A DNA stretch of 64,000 bases from Clostridium intestinale DSM 6191 (lineage in GTDB: Bacteria; Bacillota; Clostridia; Clostridiales; Clostridiaceae). The notes beneath the pieces were generated by a model. The model ran no database searches and was not told the DNA's origin. It saw nothing but the letters and a program-made list of their open reading frames with translations. Positions 25,787 through 35,014 of this stretch are shown here, piece after piece. The translations under genes and the position numbers were made by a program. Each line of letters starts with the position of its first letter. The first letter of the stretch is position 1. Where the stretch lies: the NCBI RefSeq assembly GCF_900130055.1, contig NZ_FQXU01000008.1, positions 124,001 through 188,000 on the forward strand. The letters run 5' to 3'.

Positions 25787-25815
25787 TTGCAATTTTTAGT
25801 GGTTTATGATATACT
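25787..25815 (+). promoter_or_regulatory. Promoter with extended -10 ahead of the zinc-ribbon gene
   Basis: TTGCAA (25787-25792), 17-base spacer, TATACT (25810-25815) with TG at 25807-25808. It leaves a roughly 100-base untranslated leader before the zinc-ribbon gene. The rest of the gap (25596-25786) is A+T-rich and shows nothing else. Confidence 0.72.
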
Positions 25816-25923
25816 ACAATAGCCAAGGTAAATTAAAGATTTAAATACTAATAACAACATTTCTTCTTTTAAGAACAAGTTGTGTGTGTTTAAGATCTTG
25901 AGATTAAAAGGAGGAATGTAAGA

Positions 25924-26094
25924 ATGGCTGATAGAACTTTAGTATGTAAAGACTGTGGAAAAGATTTCGTATTCACTGAAGGTGAACAAGAATTCTACAA
26001 AGAAAAAGGATTTGAAAATGATCCAGTAAGATGTGCAGACTGTAGAAAAGCAAGAAAAGCTCAAAGCAATAATAACAGAAACTTCAGAAGATAG
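25924..26094 (+). CDS. Small zinc-ribbon protein
   Basis: 56 aa, ATG behind AGGAGGAATGTAAG. Two CxxC pairs, LVCKDCGKDF and VRCADCRKARKA, form a treble-clef or zinc-ribbon site; between them TEGEQEFYKEKGFENDP is the typical linker of the PF13451-type zinc-ribbon family. The C-terminus is basic and Asn-rich (AQSNNNRNFRR), fitting nucleic-acid contact. It has a long leader and is followed by a DEAD-box helicase, the arrangement seen in cold-shock-responsive loci. Function of the family is unknown to me. Confidence 0.85.
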   Translation: MADRTLVCKDCGKDFVFTEGEQEFYKEKGFENDPVRCADCRKARKAQSNNNRNFRR

Positions 26095-26104
26095 TAAGTT
26101 ATAG

Positions 26105-26136
26105 CCCTATAAGAAGTATTTCTTATGGGGTTTTTT
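26105..26136 (+). terminator. Intrinsic terminator after the zinc-ribbon gene
   Basis: 11-bp stem (26105-26115 with 26120-26130, one G-U pair), 4-nt loop, T6. Readthrough to the helicase gene is possible. Confidence 0.88.
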
Positions 26137-26233
26137 GTTGGCAATCTGCAAAAGAGAATATTTATTAAATAAAAAACAAAAACTGTTTATATAAAGAAAA
26201 AATTGAAATATAAACGAGAAGGAAGGAAACTGA

Positions 26234-27814
26234 ATGAGCGAAATAAATTTTAGAGAATTAGGATTAAAAGAGGATGTTTTAAAAGCCATAGATGATATGG
26301 GATTTGAGGAACCTTCTAAAATACAAGCACAAGTAATACCTGTATTATTAGATGGATTTGACGTTATAGGGCAAGCACAAACAGGAACTGGAAAGACTTT
26401 GGCATTTGGAGCACCAGTACTTAACAATATTACTTCAGCAGGAAATAAAGTTAAGTGTTTAGTTTTAGCACCAACTAGAGAACTAGCAATACAAGTAAAT
26501 GAAGAATTAGTTAGAATAGCTAAACATACAAGGACTAGAATATTACCTGTATATGGCGGTCAACCTATAGATAGACAAATTAAGGCGTTATCAAGAGGTA
26601 TAGACATCATAGTTGGAACACCAGGAAGAGTTTTAGATCTTATGAGAAGAAGAGTAGTTGATCTAAGAAACATAGAGTTCCTAGTTTTAGATGAAGCAGA
26701 TGAAATGCTTAATATGGGATTTGTTGAAGATATAGAAGAAATAATAAAGAATACTAACGAAGAAAGACAAACTTTATTATTCTCAGCAACTATGCCTCAA
26801 GAAATAAAGAAATTAGCTAAGAACTATATGAAAGATGATGCTCAACATATATCTATCATAAAAAATGCTATGACAGTATCTACTGTAAGCCAATACTATT
26901 ATGAAGTAAAACATAGTGATAGAGTTGAATCTTTATGTAGAATCCTAGACGTGGATGCGCCTACAGCAGCAATAATTTTCTGTAAGACTAAAAAAGGTGT
27001 TGATGAATTAGTAGCATCTATGCAAGCAAGAGGATATAGCGTTGAAGGTATGCACGGTGATTTAAGCCAAAACTACAGAATGAATACTTTAAAGAAATTT
27101 AAAGAAGGAAACTTAGAATTCTTAGTAGCTACAGATGTTGCAGCTAGAGGAATAGACGTTGAAAATGTAACTCATGTAATTAACTATGATTTACCACAAG
27201 ATACAGAATCCTACGTACATAGAATAGGAAGAACTGGTAGAGCTAATAGAGAAGGTGTTGCATACACTTTAGTTACTCCAAGAGAGTATAGAGCGTTAAA
27301 GCAAATAGAAAGAATTACAAATAGTAAGATAAAGAGAAAAAATATACCAACAATAGATGATATATTTGAAGCTAAATACAATAACATATACTCAAGAATT
27401 AAAGAAACTATTGAAGGTGAAGATTATAGTAAATTTATACCTTTAGCAGAACAAATAGATGAAGAATTCAACTTAGTACAGGTTGCAGCTTCACTTATGC
27501 ACATAATCTACAATAAAGAAGTTTCTTATGATTATTCAGAAAATAATATAGGATCTACTACTTCTAAAGGAAGATATGAAAGATTATTTGTTAACTTAGG
27601 TAGAAAAGATGGAATGAATCCTAAGAGTTTTATAGCATTTTTAGGTGAAGGCTTAAGATTAAAGAAAGAAGATATAGGCGATATAGATATATTTGATAAA
27701 TACTCATTTATCGATGCAACTGAAGAAGTAGCAAGAGACATAATGAAAAATTGTATAGGTAAGAGAGTTAGAGGAAGAAAAGTAAATATTGAAATCGCTA
27801 ATTCGAAAAAATAA
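26234..27814 (+). CDS. DEAD-box ATP-dependent RNA helicase
   Basis: 526 aa, ATG behind GAAGGAAAC. All helicase motifs are present in order: Q motif (GFEEPSKIQAQ), AQTGTGKT, PTRELA, TPGR, DEAD, SAT, ATDVAARGID and HRIGRTGR. The C-terminal 75 residues from about 450 (YERLFVNLGRKDGMNPKSFI to KVNIEIANSKK) form a DbpA-type RNA-binding domain, as in DeaD/CshA/DbpA proteins that help ribosome assembly and mRNA turnover, often at low temperature. Many sites carry AGA Arg codons as expected for this genome. Confidence 0.95.
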   Translation: MSEINFRELGLKEDVLKAIDDMGFEEPSKIQAQVIPVLLDGFDVIGQAQTGTGKTLAFGAPVLNNITSAGNKVKCLVLAPTRELAIQVNEELVRIAKHTRTRILPVYGGQPIDRQIKALSRGIDIIVGTPGRVLDLMRRRVVDLRNIEFLVLDEADEMLNMGFVEDIEEIIKNTNEERQTLLFSATMPQEIKKLAKNYMKDDAQHISIIKNAMTVSTVSQYYYEVKHSDRVESLCRILDVDAPTAAIIFCKTKKGVDELVASMQARGYSVEGMHGDLSQNYRMNTLKKFKEGNLEFLVATDVAARGIDVENVTHVINYDLPQDTESYVHRIGRTGRANREGVAYTLVTPREYRALKQIERITNSKIKRKNIPTIDDIFEAKYNNIYSRIKETIEGEDYSKFIPLAEQIDEEFNLVQVAASLMHIIYNKEVSYDYSENNIGSTTSKGRYERLFVNLGRKDGMNPKSFIAFLGEGLRLKKEDIGDIDIFDKYSFIDATEEVARDIMKNCIGKRVRGRKVNIEIANSKK

Positions 27815-27839
27815 AATCCATTGGTCGCAAGGATTTGAT

Positions 27840-27872
27840 AAGAGGTTATTCAGTGAATACCCTCTTTTTTTT
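27840..27872 (+). terminator. Intrinsic terminator after the helicase gene
   Basis: 12-bp stem with one mismatch (27840-27851 with 27855-27866) and a T8 run. Confidence 0.85.
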
Positions 27873-27973
27873 CATTATATTATAGACATATAGCAAAAGA
27901 AAAATTAGAATAATCTTAATAACATAAATTATGAGAACTATGGAGAATTTAAAAGTAAGAAAGGATGAGTGAG

Positions 27974-30901
27974 ATGAATTATAAAGAAGGAACTATATAT
28001 AGTGGATTTAAATTAGAAAATATTAAAGATTTACATGAAATAAACTCCAAAGGGTTAGTGTTTACACATGAAAAAACAGGAGCTAAATTAATAAAAATAA
28101 GTAATGATGAAGATAATAAAGTATTTGCTATTACTTTTAAGACACCACCAGAAGATAGTACAGGAGTTGCTCATATATTAGAACATTCAGTTTTATGTGG
28201 ATCTAAAAAATTTCCGAGTAAAGAGCCATTTGTAGAATTATTAAAAAGTTCTTTAAATACATTTTTAAATGCAATGACCTTTGCTGACAAAACCATGTAT
28301 CCAATTGCAAGTAAAAATAAAAAGGACTTCTTTAATTTAATGGACGTATATTTAGATGCAGTATTAAATCCTAATATATACAAAGAAAAAGAAATATTCA
28401 TGCAAGAAGGTTGGCATTATGAGATAGATAAAGAAACTGATGAACTTAAGATAAATGGAGTAGTTTATAATGAAATGAAGGGAGTATATTCATCCCCAGA
28501 TTCCATTATTTCTAGAGCTAGTTCAAGGTCACTTTATCCAGATACTACTTATGGCAATGATTCAGGTGGTAGCCCAGCAGTTATCCCAAATTTAACTTAT
28601 GATTATTTTGTTAACTTTCATAAAAGATATTATCATCCATCTAACAGTATTATATTTTTATATGGAGACGGCGACACTGATGAAGAATTAGCATTTATAA
28701 ATGATAATTATTTAAATGAATATTCTTATCAAAATATACCACCTAACTTAGGTGTTCAAGAAGCTTTTGAAAAACCTAAGGAAATAAAAATGTCATATGG
28801 AATTTCAAATGATGATGAAGTTAATAATAAATCCTATCTTTCTCTTAACTATTCAATAGGTAGAGCATTAGATAGAGAGTTGGTTTTATCCTTTGAAATT
28901 TTAGAATATATACTACTTACTGCTAATAATGCGCTCCTAAAAAATAAATTAATAAATAGTGGTATAGTTAAGGTAGTTACAGGAAGGTTTGAAGGTGGAA
29001 TAAAACAACCATATCTTAATATAACTATTAAAAATACAGATGAAGAAAATAAGGCAAGTATAATAAATAAGATAGATGAAATTTTAACTGACATAAGTAA
29101 AAATGGAATTCCAGAGGATTTTATAACTGGAGCTGTAAATAGAAAAGAATTTGAATTAAGAGAAGCTAACTTTGGAGGGTATCCAAAAGGTCTTATATAT
29201 GGAATCACAGTTCTAGAAAGTATGCTTTATGGAGGAGAACCTTTTTTAAATTTAGAATATACAGATATAATTAAATCGATAAGAGATAAATCATCAAAAG
29301 GATATTTTGAAGGATTAATAAATAAATATATTTTAAGTAATAATCACAAAACCATAATAAGTATGACTCCAGAAAAGGGATTAACTGAAAAAACTGAAAT
29401 AGAACTTAAAGAGAAGCTTAAGGATATAAAGGCTACATTTACAGAAGATTATATAGAAAATATTAAAAAAGATGAAGAGAAATTAAGAAAAAGACAAATG
29501 ACCCCAGATACTAAAGAGCAGTTAGATACATTGCCTAAGCTTACTTTAGAGGATATATCTAAGGATGTAGAGAAGATAACTTTAGTTGAAAAGAATATTG
29601 AAGGAATTAAAACTTTATTTACTCCTATGTTTACAAATAAAATTTCATATATAAAGTTAATCTTTGATGGAAGGGTAATAAATAAGGAAGAAGGTCAATA
29701 TTTAGCTTTACTTTCATTTTTATTAGGAAGAATAAATACCCAAAAGAGAAGTTATGAAGAACTTACAAATGCTATAAATATGAGTACAGGAGGAATAAGT
29801 TATTCCGCAAGAAGTTTTTATAAAAAAGATAATAAACAAGACTTCGTACCAGCATTTGTAGTAAATGGTAAAGCGTTAAGTGCTAAGGTTTCTAGCTTAC
29901 TTGAACTTATGACCGAGGTAGTAACTGAAACTTCATTTGAAGATAATACAAGAATACTTCAAATAGTAAGAGAGATAAAGTCTAGATATGAAGGTGCTAT
30001 GGTGGCTTCAGGAAATGTTCTTGGTAGTTTAAGAGTCTTAAGTTATATGTCACCTAGAGGATATTTTGAAGACTCTATTGGAGGTATAGGATTATATAAA
30101 TTTATATGTAATATAGAAAAGACACTAGAGAGTGATCCAGAGAGCGTTACTAATAAGTTAAGAGAAATAGCAGATTCAGTTTTCAATATTAATAATTTAA
30201 CTATATCCTTTACCGAAGAAGATGAAAACATTTCTTTAATAGAAGATAATGTACAGATATTAAAGAAAGGCCTAATTGATAAACAAGTTAAAAATCAAGA
30301 TTTTAATTATAAACTTGAAAAAATGAATGAAGGATTCTTAACTCAAGCAAACATAAACTATGTTACTTTAGGCGGCTGTTATTTAGATAAAGGATTTAAG
30401 TATTCAGGAAACATGAGAGTATTAAATACAATACTTAATTTTGATTATCTATGGAGTAAAGTAAGAGTTGAAGGTGGAGCTTATGGGGTAAGAGTTAACT
30501 TAAGTAAAGATGGATTCTTGTATTTTAGCTCATATAGAGATCCTAATATTATAAAAACATTTGATGCATATAAAGGCACTGTAGAGTATTTAAAGAGCTT
30601 TAATGCAACTAAAGAAGAAATGGTGAAATATATCATAGGAACTGTAAGTAAATTAGATGTTCCTTCTAATCCGGATAGTAAAGCAGATAAAGCTGTAGTT
30701 GAATATTATGCGGGATACACAGAAGAAGATTTAATAAGAGAACGAGAACAAGTATTAAATACTACATTAGAAGACATTAAAGCTTACGGTAATCTTATAG
30801 AAGAAAGTTTAAAAGATAATTGTATAGTTGTAGTGGGAAATGAATCTCAAATAAGATCTACAGAAAGTACATTTAATCATTTAGAAAACCTAATTAAATA
30901 G
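27974..30901 (+). CDS. M16 family metallopeptidase (presequence protease-like)
   Basis: 975 aa from ATG 27974; AAGG ends 9 bases upstream, whereas ATG 27965 directly abuts it. The inverted zinc motif HILEH (near residues 67-71) with PSKEPFVELLKSSLNTFLNA identifies the PreP/M16C type: two fused M16 units in one chain, joined by a hinge around residue 500, and the C-terminal half lacks a zinc motif but keeps the R/Y-type substrate stretch (VRVEGGAYGVRV). These enzymes close around and degrade peptides. No signal peptide, so cytoplasmic. Confidence 0.93.
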   Translation: MNYKEGTIYSGFKLENIKDLHEINSKGLVFTHEKTGAKLIKISNDEDNKVFAITFKTPPEDSTGVAHILEHSVLCGSKKFPSKEPFVELLKSSLNTFLNAMTFADKTMYPIASKNKKDFFNLMDVYLDAVLNPNIYKEKEIFMQEGWHYEIDKETDELKINGVVYNEMKGVYSSPDSIISRASSRSLYPDTTYGNDSGGSPAVIPNLTYDYFVNFHKRYYHPSNSIIFLYGDGDTDEELAFINDNYLNEYSYQNIPPNLGVQEAFEKPKEIKMSYGISNDDEVNNKSYLSLNYSIGRALDRELVLSFEILEYILLTANNALLKNKLINSGIVKVVTGRFEGGIKQPYLNITIKNTDEENKASIINKIDEILTDISKNGIPEDFITGAVNRKEFELREANFGGYPKGLIYGITVLESMLYGGEPFLNLEYTDIIKSIRDKSSKGYFEGLINKYILSNNHKTIISMTPEKGLTEKTEIELKEKLKDIKATFTEDYIENIKKDEEKLRKRQMTPDTKEQLDTLPKLTLEDISKDVEKITLVEKNIEGIKTLFTPMFTNKISYIKLIFDGRVINKEEGQYLALLSFLLGRINTQKRSYEELTNAINMSTGGISYSARSFYKKDNKQDFVPAFVVNGKALSAKVSSLLELMTEVVTETSFEDNTRILQIVREIKSRYEGAMVASGNVLGSLRVLSYMSPRGYFEDSIGGIGLYKFICNIEKTLESDPESVTNKLREIADSVFNINNLTISFTEEDENISLIEDNVQILKKGLIDKQVKNQDFNYKLEKMNEGFLTQANINYVTLGGCYLDKGFKYSGNMRVLNTILNFDYLWSKVRVEGGAYGVRVNLSKDGFLYFSSYRDPNIIKTFDAYKGTVEYLKSFNATKEEMVKYIIGTVSKLDVPSNPDSKADKAVVEYYAGYTEEDLIREREQVLNTTLEDIKAYGNLIEESLKDNCIVVVGNESQIRSTESTFNHLENLIK

Positions 30902-30908
30902 AAAACAT

Positions 30909-30945
30909 AAAACTGCCCAATAGAAATATTGAGCAGTTTTATTTT
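30909..30945 (+). terminator. Bidirectional terminator
   Basis: 14-bp stem with one mismatch (30909-30922 with 30927-30940) around a GAAA loop. It separates the M16 gene from the convergent gene ending at 30944. Confidence 0.85.
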
Positions 30946-31282
30946 ATCTGTGATTTTTCATGGCTTTAACACCTAAAACAAAAGCGAGAGTACCTACTCC
31001 TATTAAAGCCAGATGTTTTTTGCTAATGCAATAATCATGGGAGCAACAAGATATGTTAATATTATCTTCATCCATTCCCATTTCCATAGAAACAGAATTT
31101 TTGAAATCTTTTAACTTATCTTTAAGATAATCTACAGCACCATTCATTTCTTTAAAATATTTTTCACTCATATGGCATTCGCAATCATCTTCGCATTCTC
31201 TATGTCTTATTTTAGGAATTTTTGTTCTTCTAGATAAAGAAGAGTATTGTTTATCTAAGTTAACACCAAAACTACTGTACAT
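30944..31282 (-). CDS. Small Cys-rich protein with C-terminal membrane helix
   Basis: 112 aa from ATG 31282, preceded by GAGGTGATTAAT; an upstream ATG at 31312 lacks a ribosome site. The middle contains cysteines in ECEDDCECH and SCCSHDYC, a possible metal site. The C-terminus is one hydrophobic helix (HLALIGVGTLAFVLGVKAM) with a short basic tail, so it may be tail-anchored. No family recognised. Confidence 0.72.
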   Translation of the reverse strand: MYSSFGVNLDKQYSSLSRRTKIPKIRHRECEDDCECHMSEKYFKEMNGAVDYLKDKLKDFKNSVSMEMGMDEDNINISCCSHDYCISKKHLALIGVGTLAFVLGVKAMKNHR

Positions 31283-31449
31283 ATTAATCACCTCAATATA
31301 TAGTCTAACCAAATTTTATTAATATTAATTATATAAAAGTAAAGGATTTTATTATAAAATTAAATTATAGGTTTTAGTATACTGGTATCTTTAAAGAAAT
31401 AAGAGGATAAAATACTAAAAGAAAAATTATTTTAGAAGGAGGGAAGCCT

Positions 31450-32235
31450 TTGAATAATGAGAGAAGACTTAAATTTATTGGATTAGCTAATTTTAGAGAT
31501 TTAGGTGGATACAAAACAAAGGACGGAAAAACTGTAAAATGGGGCAAATTATATAGGTCTGATGGTTTAAATTCACTAACTGAAGAGGATAAGGTATCCT
31601 TTCTTAACCTAGGAATTAAGAGCATATTTGATTATAGAACTAAAGAAGAGGTGGATAAGAAGCCAGATCCTATCATTGATGGAACAGAATATGTAAATAT
31701 ATCTGCCATGACTTTAGAAGATGGCAATGAAGTTAATCTAGACATGAAAGATCTAGCTAAAAACCTAGAACAAATACGAGCTATAAAAAATCCATTAGAT
31801 ATACTTGGGAAAAGATATATACAAATGGCTTTTGGAAATGAAGCCTATAAGAAGCTAATAAATTATGCTTTAGATGAGGAGAAATATCCCATACTTCAAC
31901 ATTGTGCCGCTGGTAAAGATAGAACAGGTATAGGGGCAGCTTTGTTATTGCTTGCAATAGATGTACCAGAAGAAACTATAATTGAAGATTATCTTTTGTC
32001 TCAAGAATATTTCTATGAGTCAAATGAAGCTTATAAAAAAAGTATAAGGGATATAGAAAAGTATCCAGAGGTAGAATATCTCTTAGATGCTCTTATGGGG
32101 GTAAGGAGAGAGTATATTGAGGGCTTTTTATCAGCAATAAAAGAACGGTATGAAAGTATAGACGAGTATCTAGAAACTGAATTTGGTCTTACTAAGGAAA
32201 AGAAAATAAAACTTAAAAGTATGTTGTTAGAATAG
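31450..32235 (+). CDS. Tyrosine-protein phosphatase, Y_phosphatase3 type
   Basis: 261 aa, TTG start behind AGGAGGGAAG. N-terminal FIGLANFRDLGGYKTKDGKTV and LYRSDGLN are the signature of the bacterial PTP-like lipid/protein phosphatases (MptpB/LipA type). The P-loop is HCAAGKDRTGIG with catalytic Cys, Lys-Asp (typical of phosphoinositide-capable members) and Arg. No signal peptide. Substrate not known. Single gene between terminators. Confidence 0.9.
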   Translation: MNNERRLKFIGLANFRDLGGYKTKDGKTVKWGKLYRSDGLNSLTEEDKVSFLNLGIKSIFDYRTKEEVDKKPDPIIDGTEYVNISAMTLEDGNEVNLDMKDLAKNLEQIRAIKNPLDILGKRYIQMAFGNEAYKKLINYALDEEKYPILQHCAAGKDRTGIGAALLLLAIDVPEETIIEDYLLSQEYFYESNEAYKKSIRDIEKYPEVEYLLDALMGVRREYIEGFLSAIKERYESIDEYLETEFGLTKEKKIKLKSMLLE

Positions 32236-32236
32236 A

Positions 32237-32271
32237 AAAACAGATGATTCTTTCCTAGAATCATCTGTTTT
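32237..32271 (+). terminator. Bidirectional terminator
   Basis: Perfect 15-bp stem (32237-32251 with 32257-32271), A4 and T4 flanks. Confidence 0.88.
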
Positions 32272-32277
32272 AATATG

Positions 32278-32529
32278 TTAATTTACAGTTGAAGTTTTAT
32301 ACTCTATTAATGCTTTTGCTAATTGATCAGCACAGGATGTTCCTTTTTGCTTACAATCAATACCTTGAAGTTTAGATATAACTGTATCAATATCGAGACC
32401 TTCTACTAAAGCACTTAAAGCTTGTAAATTTCCATTACAGCCAGCAACGTAAGAAACATTTTTTAGTTTATTATCCTCAACATCAAAAGATATTTGCCTT
32501 GCGCATACACCTGAAGTTGTATATTTCAT
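32278..32529 (-). CDS. TSCPD-domain protein (TIGR03905 type)
   Basis: 83 aa, ATG behind CGGAGGAATAAC. Complete match in layout to the small TSCPD family: YTTSGVCARQISFDV, VAGCNGNLQALSALVEG, then GIDCKQKGTSCADQLAKAL. The four cysteines (C9, C30, C59, C65 approx.) are those conserved in the domain also found at the C-terminus of class II ribonucleotide reductases. Stand-alone function unknown. Downstream of the RidA gene on the same strand, 20 bases apart. Confidence 0.88.
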   Translation of the reverse strand: MKYTTSGVCARQISFDVEDNKLKNVSYVAGCNGNLQALSALVEGLDIDTVISKLQGIDCKQKGTSCADQLAKALIEYKTSTVN

Positions 32530-32549
32530 TTGTTATTCCTCCGAATTTA

Positions 32550-32927
32550 TTATATAGTTGCTATCATTTCTATTTCGATTTGTGCGTCTTTTGGAAGCTT
32601 GGCTACTTGTACTGCACTTCTAGCAGGTGGATTTGCTGAGAAGTATGTTGAATAAACTTCATTCATCTTAACGAAATCATTCATATCTGCTAAAAATACA
32701 GTTGTTTTAATAACATTATCTAAGCTTGTACCAGCTTCTTCTAATATTGCTTTACAGTTTTCTAAAGATTGTTTAGTTTGATCTTCTATAGATGAAGGCA
32801 TTGATCCATCTATAGGATTCAAAGGAATCTGTCCAGATGTGTATACTAAGTTTCCTATCTTTACTCCTTGAGAGTAAGGACCTATAGCTCCAGGAGCTTT
32901 GGAAGTCGATATAATTTCTTTTTTCAT
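32550..32927 (-). CDS. ridA: RidA-family enamine/imine deaminase
   Basis: 125 aa from ATG 32927 with AGGAGTTAG upstream; the open frame to 32972 has no ribosome site. Classic RidA sequence: PGAIGPYSQGVKIGNLVYTSGQ, VIKTTVFLADMNDF and ARSAVQVAKLPKDAQIEIE, including the active-site Arg in PPARSAVQV. It hydrolyses reactive enamine or imine intermediates released by PLP enzymes. Cytoplasmic trimer in the family. Confidence 0.95.
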   Translation of the reverse strand: MKKEIISTSKAPGAIGPYSQGVKIGNLVYTSGQIPLNPIDGSMPSSIEDQTKQSLENCKAILEEAGTSLDNVIKTTVFLADMNDFVKMNEVYSTYFSANPPARSAVQVAKLPKDAQIEIEMIATI

Positions 32928-33138
32928 TCTAACTCCTCCTAAGATTATATTGTTTAAGATAGATTTTAACATAGTAAAATCATGATTTCAATAAAGCTTA
33001 AATATAGATAAGAGAAATCCAAAAGTTACAGTTTACAGAAAATTAAAGTTTTTAGTAGATATTTATTGAATAATTAAAGAATTACTTTAAAATATAAGAT
33101 AGAATAGTGTGACTGTGTAGAATTAGGGGATGAAATAA

Positions 33139-34377
33139 ATGCGAGTAAAACTAGAAGAAATAATGGAATCATTAGTTATAACTGTAAGCTTAAGTGAGAT
33201 AGCTACAAACACTACAATTAGAGAATACATAAATGGAGTAAAAACAGATAGGGTTAAAGGCGATTATATAAGTCATGCTAAGGGAACGGCTTTCATAGCA
33301 TTAAAAATTTCAAACGAAATGAATTTACAATTAAGTTTGAAGAAGGATGCATATATATCTTCATATCTTCATGATTTAGGATTAGCTAAAGTTGCATTTA
33401 GAGAAGCTAACGAAGAAAAAATCTTAATGAATCATTGCGAGGACGGTTCGAAATTAATTGGAGGAATTCCTCACATAAAACATTTAGAAGATTATATAAA
33501 ATTTCATCATGAAAATGTTGATGGAACAGGCCCTTTTGGAAAAGTAGGTAAAGATATCCCCTTAATTAGTCAAATAATTAGAGCAAGTGATTTAATAGAA
33601 ACTCACAATCACTTGATTGATAAAAGAGAACATAAAGAGTTATTTAAGTTACTAGCCAGTAACTTAGAGAATTTTATTTCTGATGAAGTCATAAAAGCAG
33701 TGAATAGTATTACCTCAGATGAAGAATTTTGGAATGTATTAAATAATGAAAATGCTAGAGATTTATGGCTAGAACAAAATAAGCCCTTAATTAATGATGT
33801 CTTGAATGATGATGAATTTCAAGAAGTAGCTGAAGTTTATGCTGAAATAATAGACTCTAGAAGTTCATTTACTGCAAGACATTCTAGAGGTATAGCTGAA
33901 ATGGCTTATTGTATAGGTAGATACAAAGGATACGAAGAAACTAAATGTATAAAACTTAAAATAGCTGGTTTATTACACGATATAGGAAAACTAGCAGTTC
34001 CTAAAGAGTTTATAAATAAAAATGGAAAACTTACTGAGGATGAATTTACCATAGTTAAAAGTCATGTTGATTATACTTATAGTGTTCTTAAACCATTGAC
34101 AAGCATTAGCGATGTAACAGAATGGGCAATAAGTCACCATGAAAAACTTGATGGAAGTGGTTATTCAAGAAAACTTTTAGCAGAGAAATTAGGAGAAGAA
34201 CAAAGATTATTAGCAGTTTGTGATATATATCAAGCCCTTACAGAAGACAGGCCTTATAGAAAAGGAATGGAGAAAAGTAAGGCTCTAGATATAATAGGTG
34301 AAATGGTTAAGGATAAAAAGATATGCACATCTGCATATGAAGATCTAAAATCCACACTTCTGCTTACGAAGATTTAA
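33139..34377 (+). CDS. Double HD-domain signalling protein (HD-GYP-like), altered C-terminus
   Basis: 412 aa, ATG behind GGGGATG. The first HD domain (about residues 40-150) has HDLGLAKVAF and HHENVDGTG. The second (about 240-400) has HDIGKLAVPKEFI, KSHVDYTYSVL, HHEKLDGSGYSRK and DIYQALTEDRPYRKG: an HD-GYP fold in which GYP reads GYS. HD-GYP proteins hydrolyse cyclic dinucleotides; activity here is uncertain because of the changed signature. The last four codons come from a frameshift caused by a 29-bp tandem duplication (34330-34387); the undisturbed frame would end LLIIKS at 34406. Confidence 0.85.
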   Translation: MRVKLEEIMESLVITVSLSEIATNTTIREYINGVKTDRVKGDYISHAKGTAFIALKISNEMNLQLSLKKDAYISSYLHDLGLAKVAFREANEEKILMNHCEDGSKLIGGIPHIKHLEDYIKFHHENVDGTGPFGKVGKDIPLISQIIRASDLIETHNHLIDKREHKELFKLLASNLENFISDEVIKAVNSITSDEEFWNVLNNENARDLWLEQNKPLINDVLNDDEFQEVAEVYAEIIDSRSSFTARHSRGIAEMAYCIGRYKGYEETKCIKLKIAGLLHDIGKLAVPKEFINKNGKLTEDEFTIVKSHVDYTYSVLKPLTSISDVTEWAISHHEKLDGSGYSRKLLAEKLGEEQRLLAVCDIYQALTEDRPYRKGMEKSKALDIIGEMVKDKKICTSAYEDLKSTLLLTKI

Positions 34378-34387
34378 AAGCTACTCT
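34330..34387 (+). repeat. 29-bp imperfect tandem duplication at a gene end
   Basis: Copy 1 is 34330-34358 and copy 2 is 34359-34387. They differ at a handful of positions (for example GCATATG against GCTTACG). Because 29 is not a multiple of 3, the second copy is read out of frame and gives an early stop. Confidence 0.85.
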
Positions 34388-34436
34388 TCTGATTATTAAA
34401 TCTTAAAAACTACATTAATGTATATAATAACTTTCA

Positions 34437-34469
34437 ATATAAGCCTAGGATAAAATCCTAGGCTTATAT
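34437..34469 (+). terminator. Bidirectional terminator
   Basis: Perfect 15-bp stem (34437-34451 with 34455-34469), 3-nt A loop, between convergent genes. Confidence 0.85.
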
Positions 34470-34892
34470 TTATACTTTTAAAGGCTGCTTTTCTTTAATT
34501 ATTATGTGGATATCTTCATTAACTTTGGTTATAGCATCTATATATTTTGAGAAAGATAGGTCATAGGATTTAGTAAGTAATGCTTTAATTTCATCTGTTC
34601 CTAAGAAATAAATAAACTCTTCACCTGAACCATATCCATCTCCAATAGGAACTACTTTGTTAGTTGAAACAATAGTACAAGTAGCCTTATCTATGTTGTC
34701 ATCTAAAAAGTTTAAAAAACCTTCTATCTCATAGAAAGGAATTAAATCAGGACTAATAAATACCTTAGCCCAAAATGGATCATTTTTTGCATTTATCTCG
34801 TATTTATTTACCCAGTAAAAATCTTTAAAAGTGTTTTCTATTCTAGCTTTCAAATCTCCAGGATTAATAACTCTTCTCTCCAAAACAATCAC
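34470..34892 (-). CDS. Unknown soluble protein
   Basis: About 140 aa. The start is unclear: AAAGG lies directly before TTG 34895, 3 bases from GTG 34892 and 12 from TTG 34883. The sequence (RVINPGDLKARIENTFKDFY, then PDLIPFYEIEGFLNFLDDNI and VPIGDGYGSGEEFIYFLGTD) looks like a compact alpha/beta protein without membrane segments. No family recognised. Divergent from the SDR gene at 35015. Confidence 0.68.
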   Translation of the reverse strand: MIVLERRVINPGDLKARIENTFKDFYWVNKYEINAKNDPFWAKVFISPDLIPFYEIEGFLNFLDDNIDKATCTIVSTNKVVPIGDGYGSGEEFIYFLGTDEIKALLTKSYDLSFSKYIDAITKVNEDIHIIIKEKQPLKV

Positions 34893-35014
34893 CAACCTTT
34901 CTTATATATTTTTAGATAAAAAGCTTGGACGTATACCTTGGAATAATTGGTGATTAAAAATAGATGCTTTTGAAAATACTACACTTAGAATAGAGTACTA
35001 AGGAGGAAAATAGT

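Noticed and set aside
25776-25799. A 7-codon frame with a perfect Shine-Dalgarno and two Cys codons (MGCSCNF), possible leader peptide
   Set aside because: It overlaps the -35 box and lies before the -10 box of the promoter at 25787-25815, so it would not be on that transcript.
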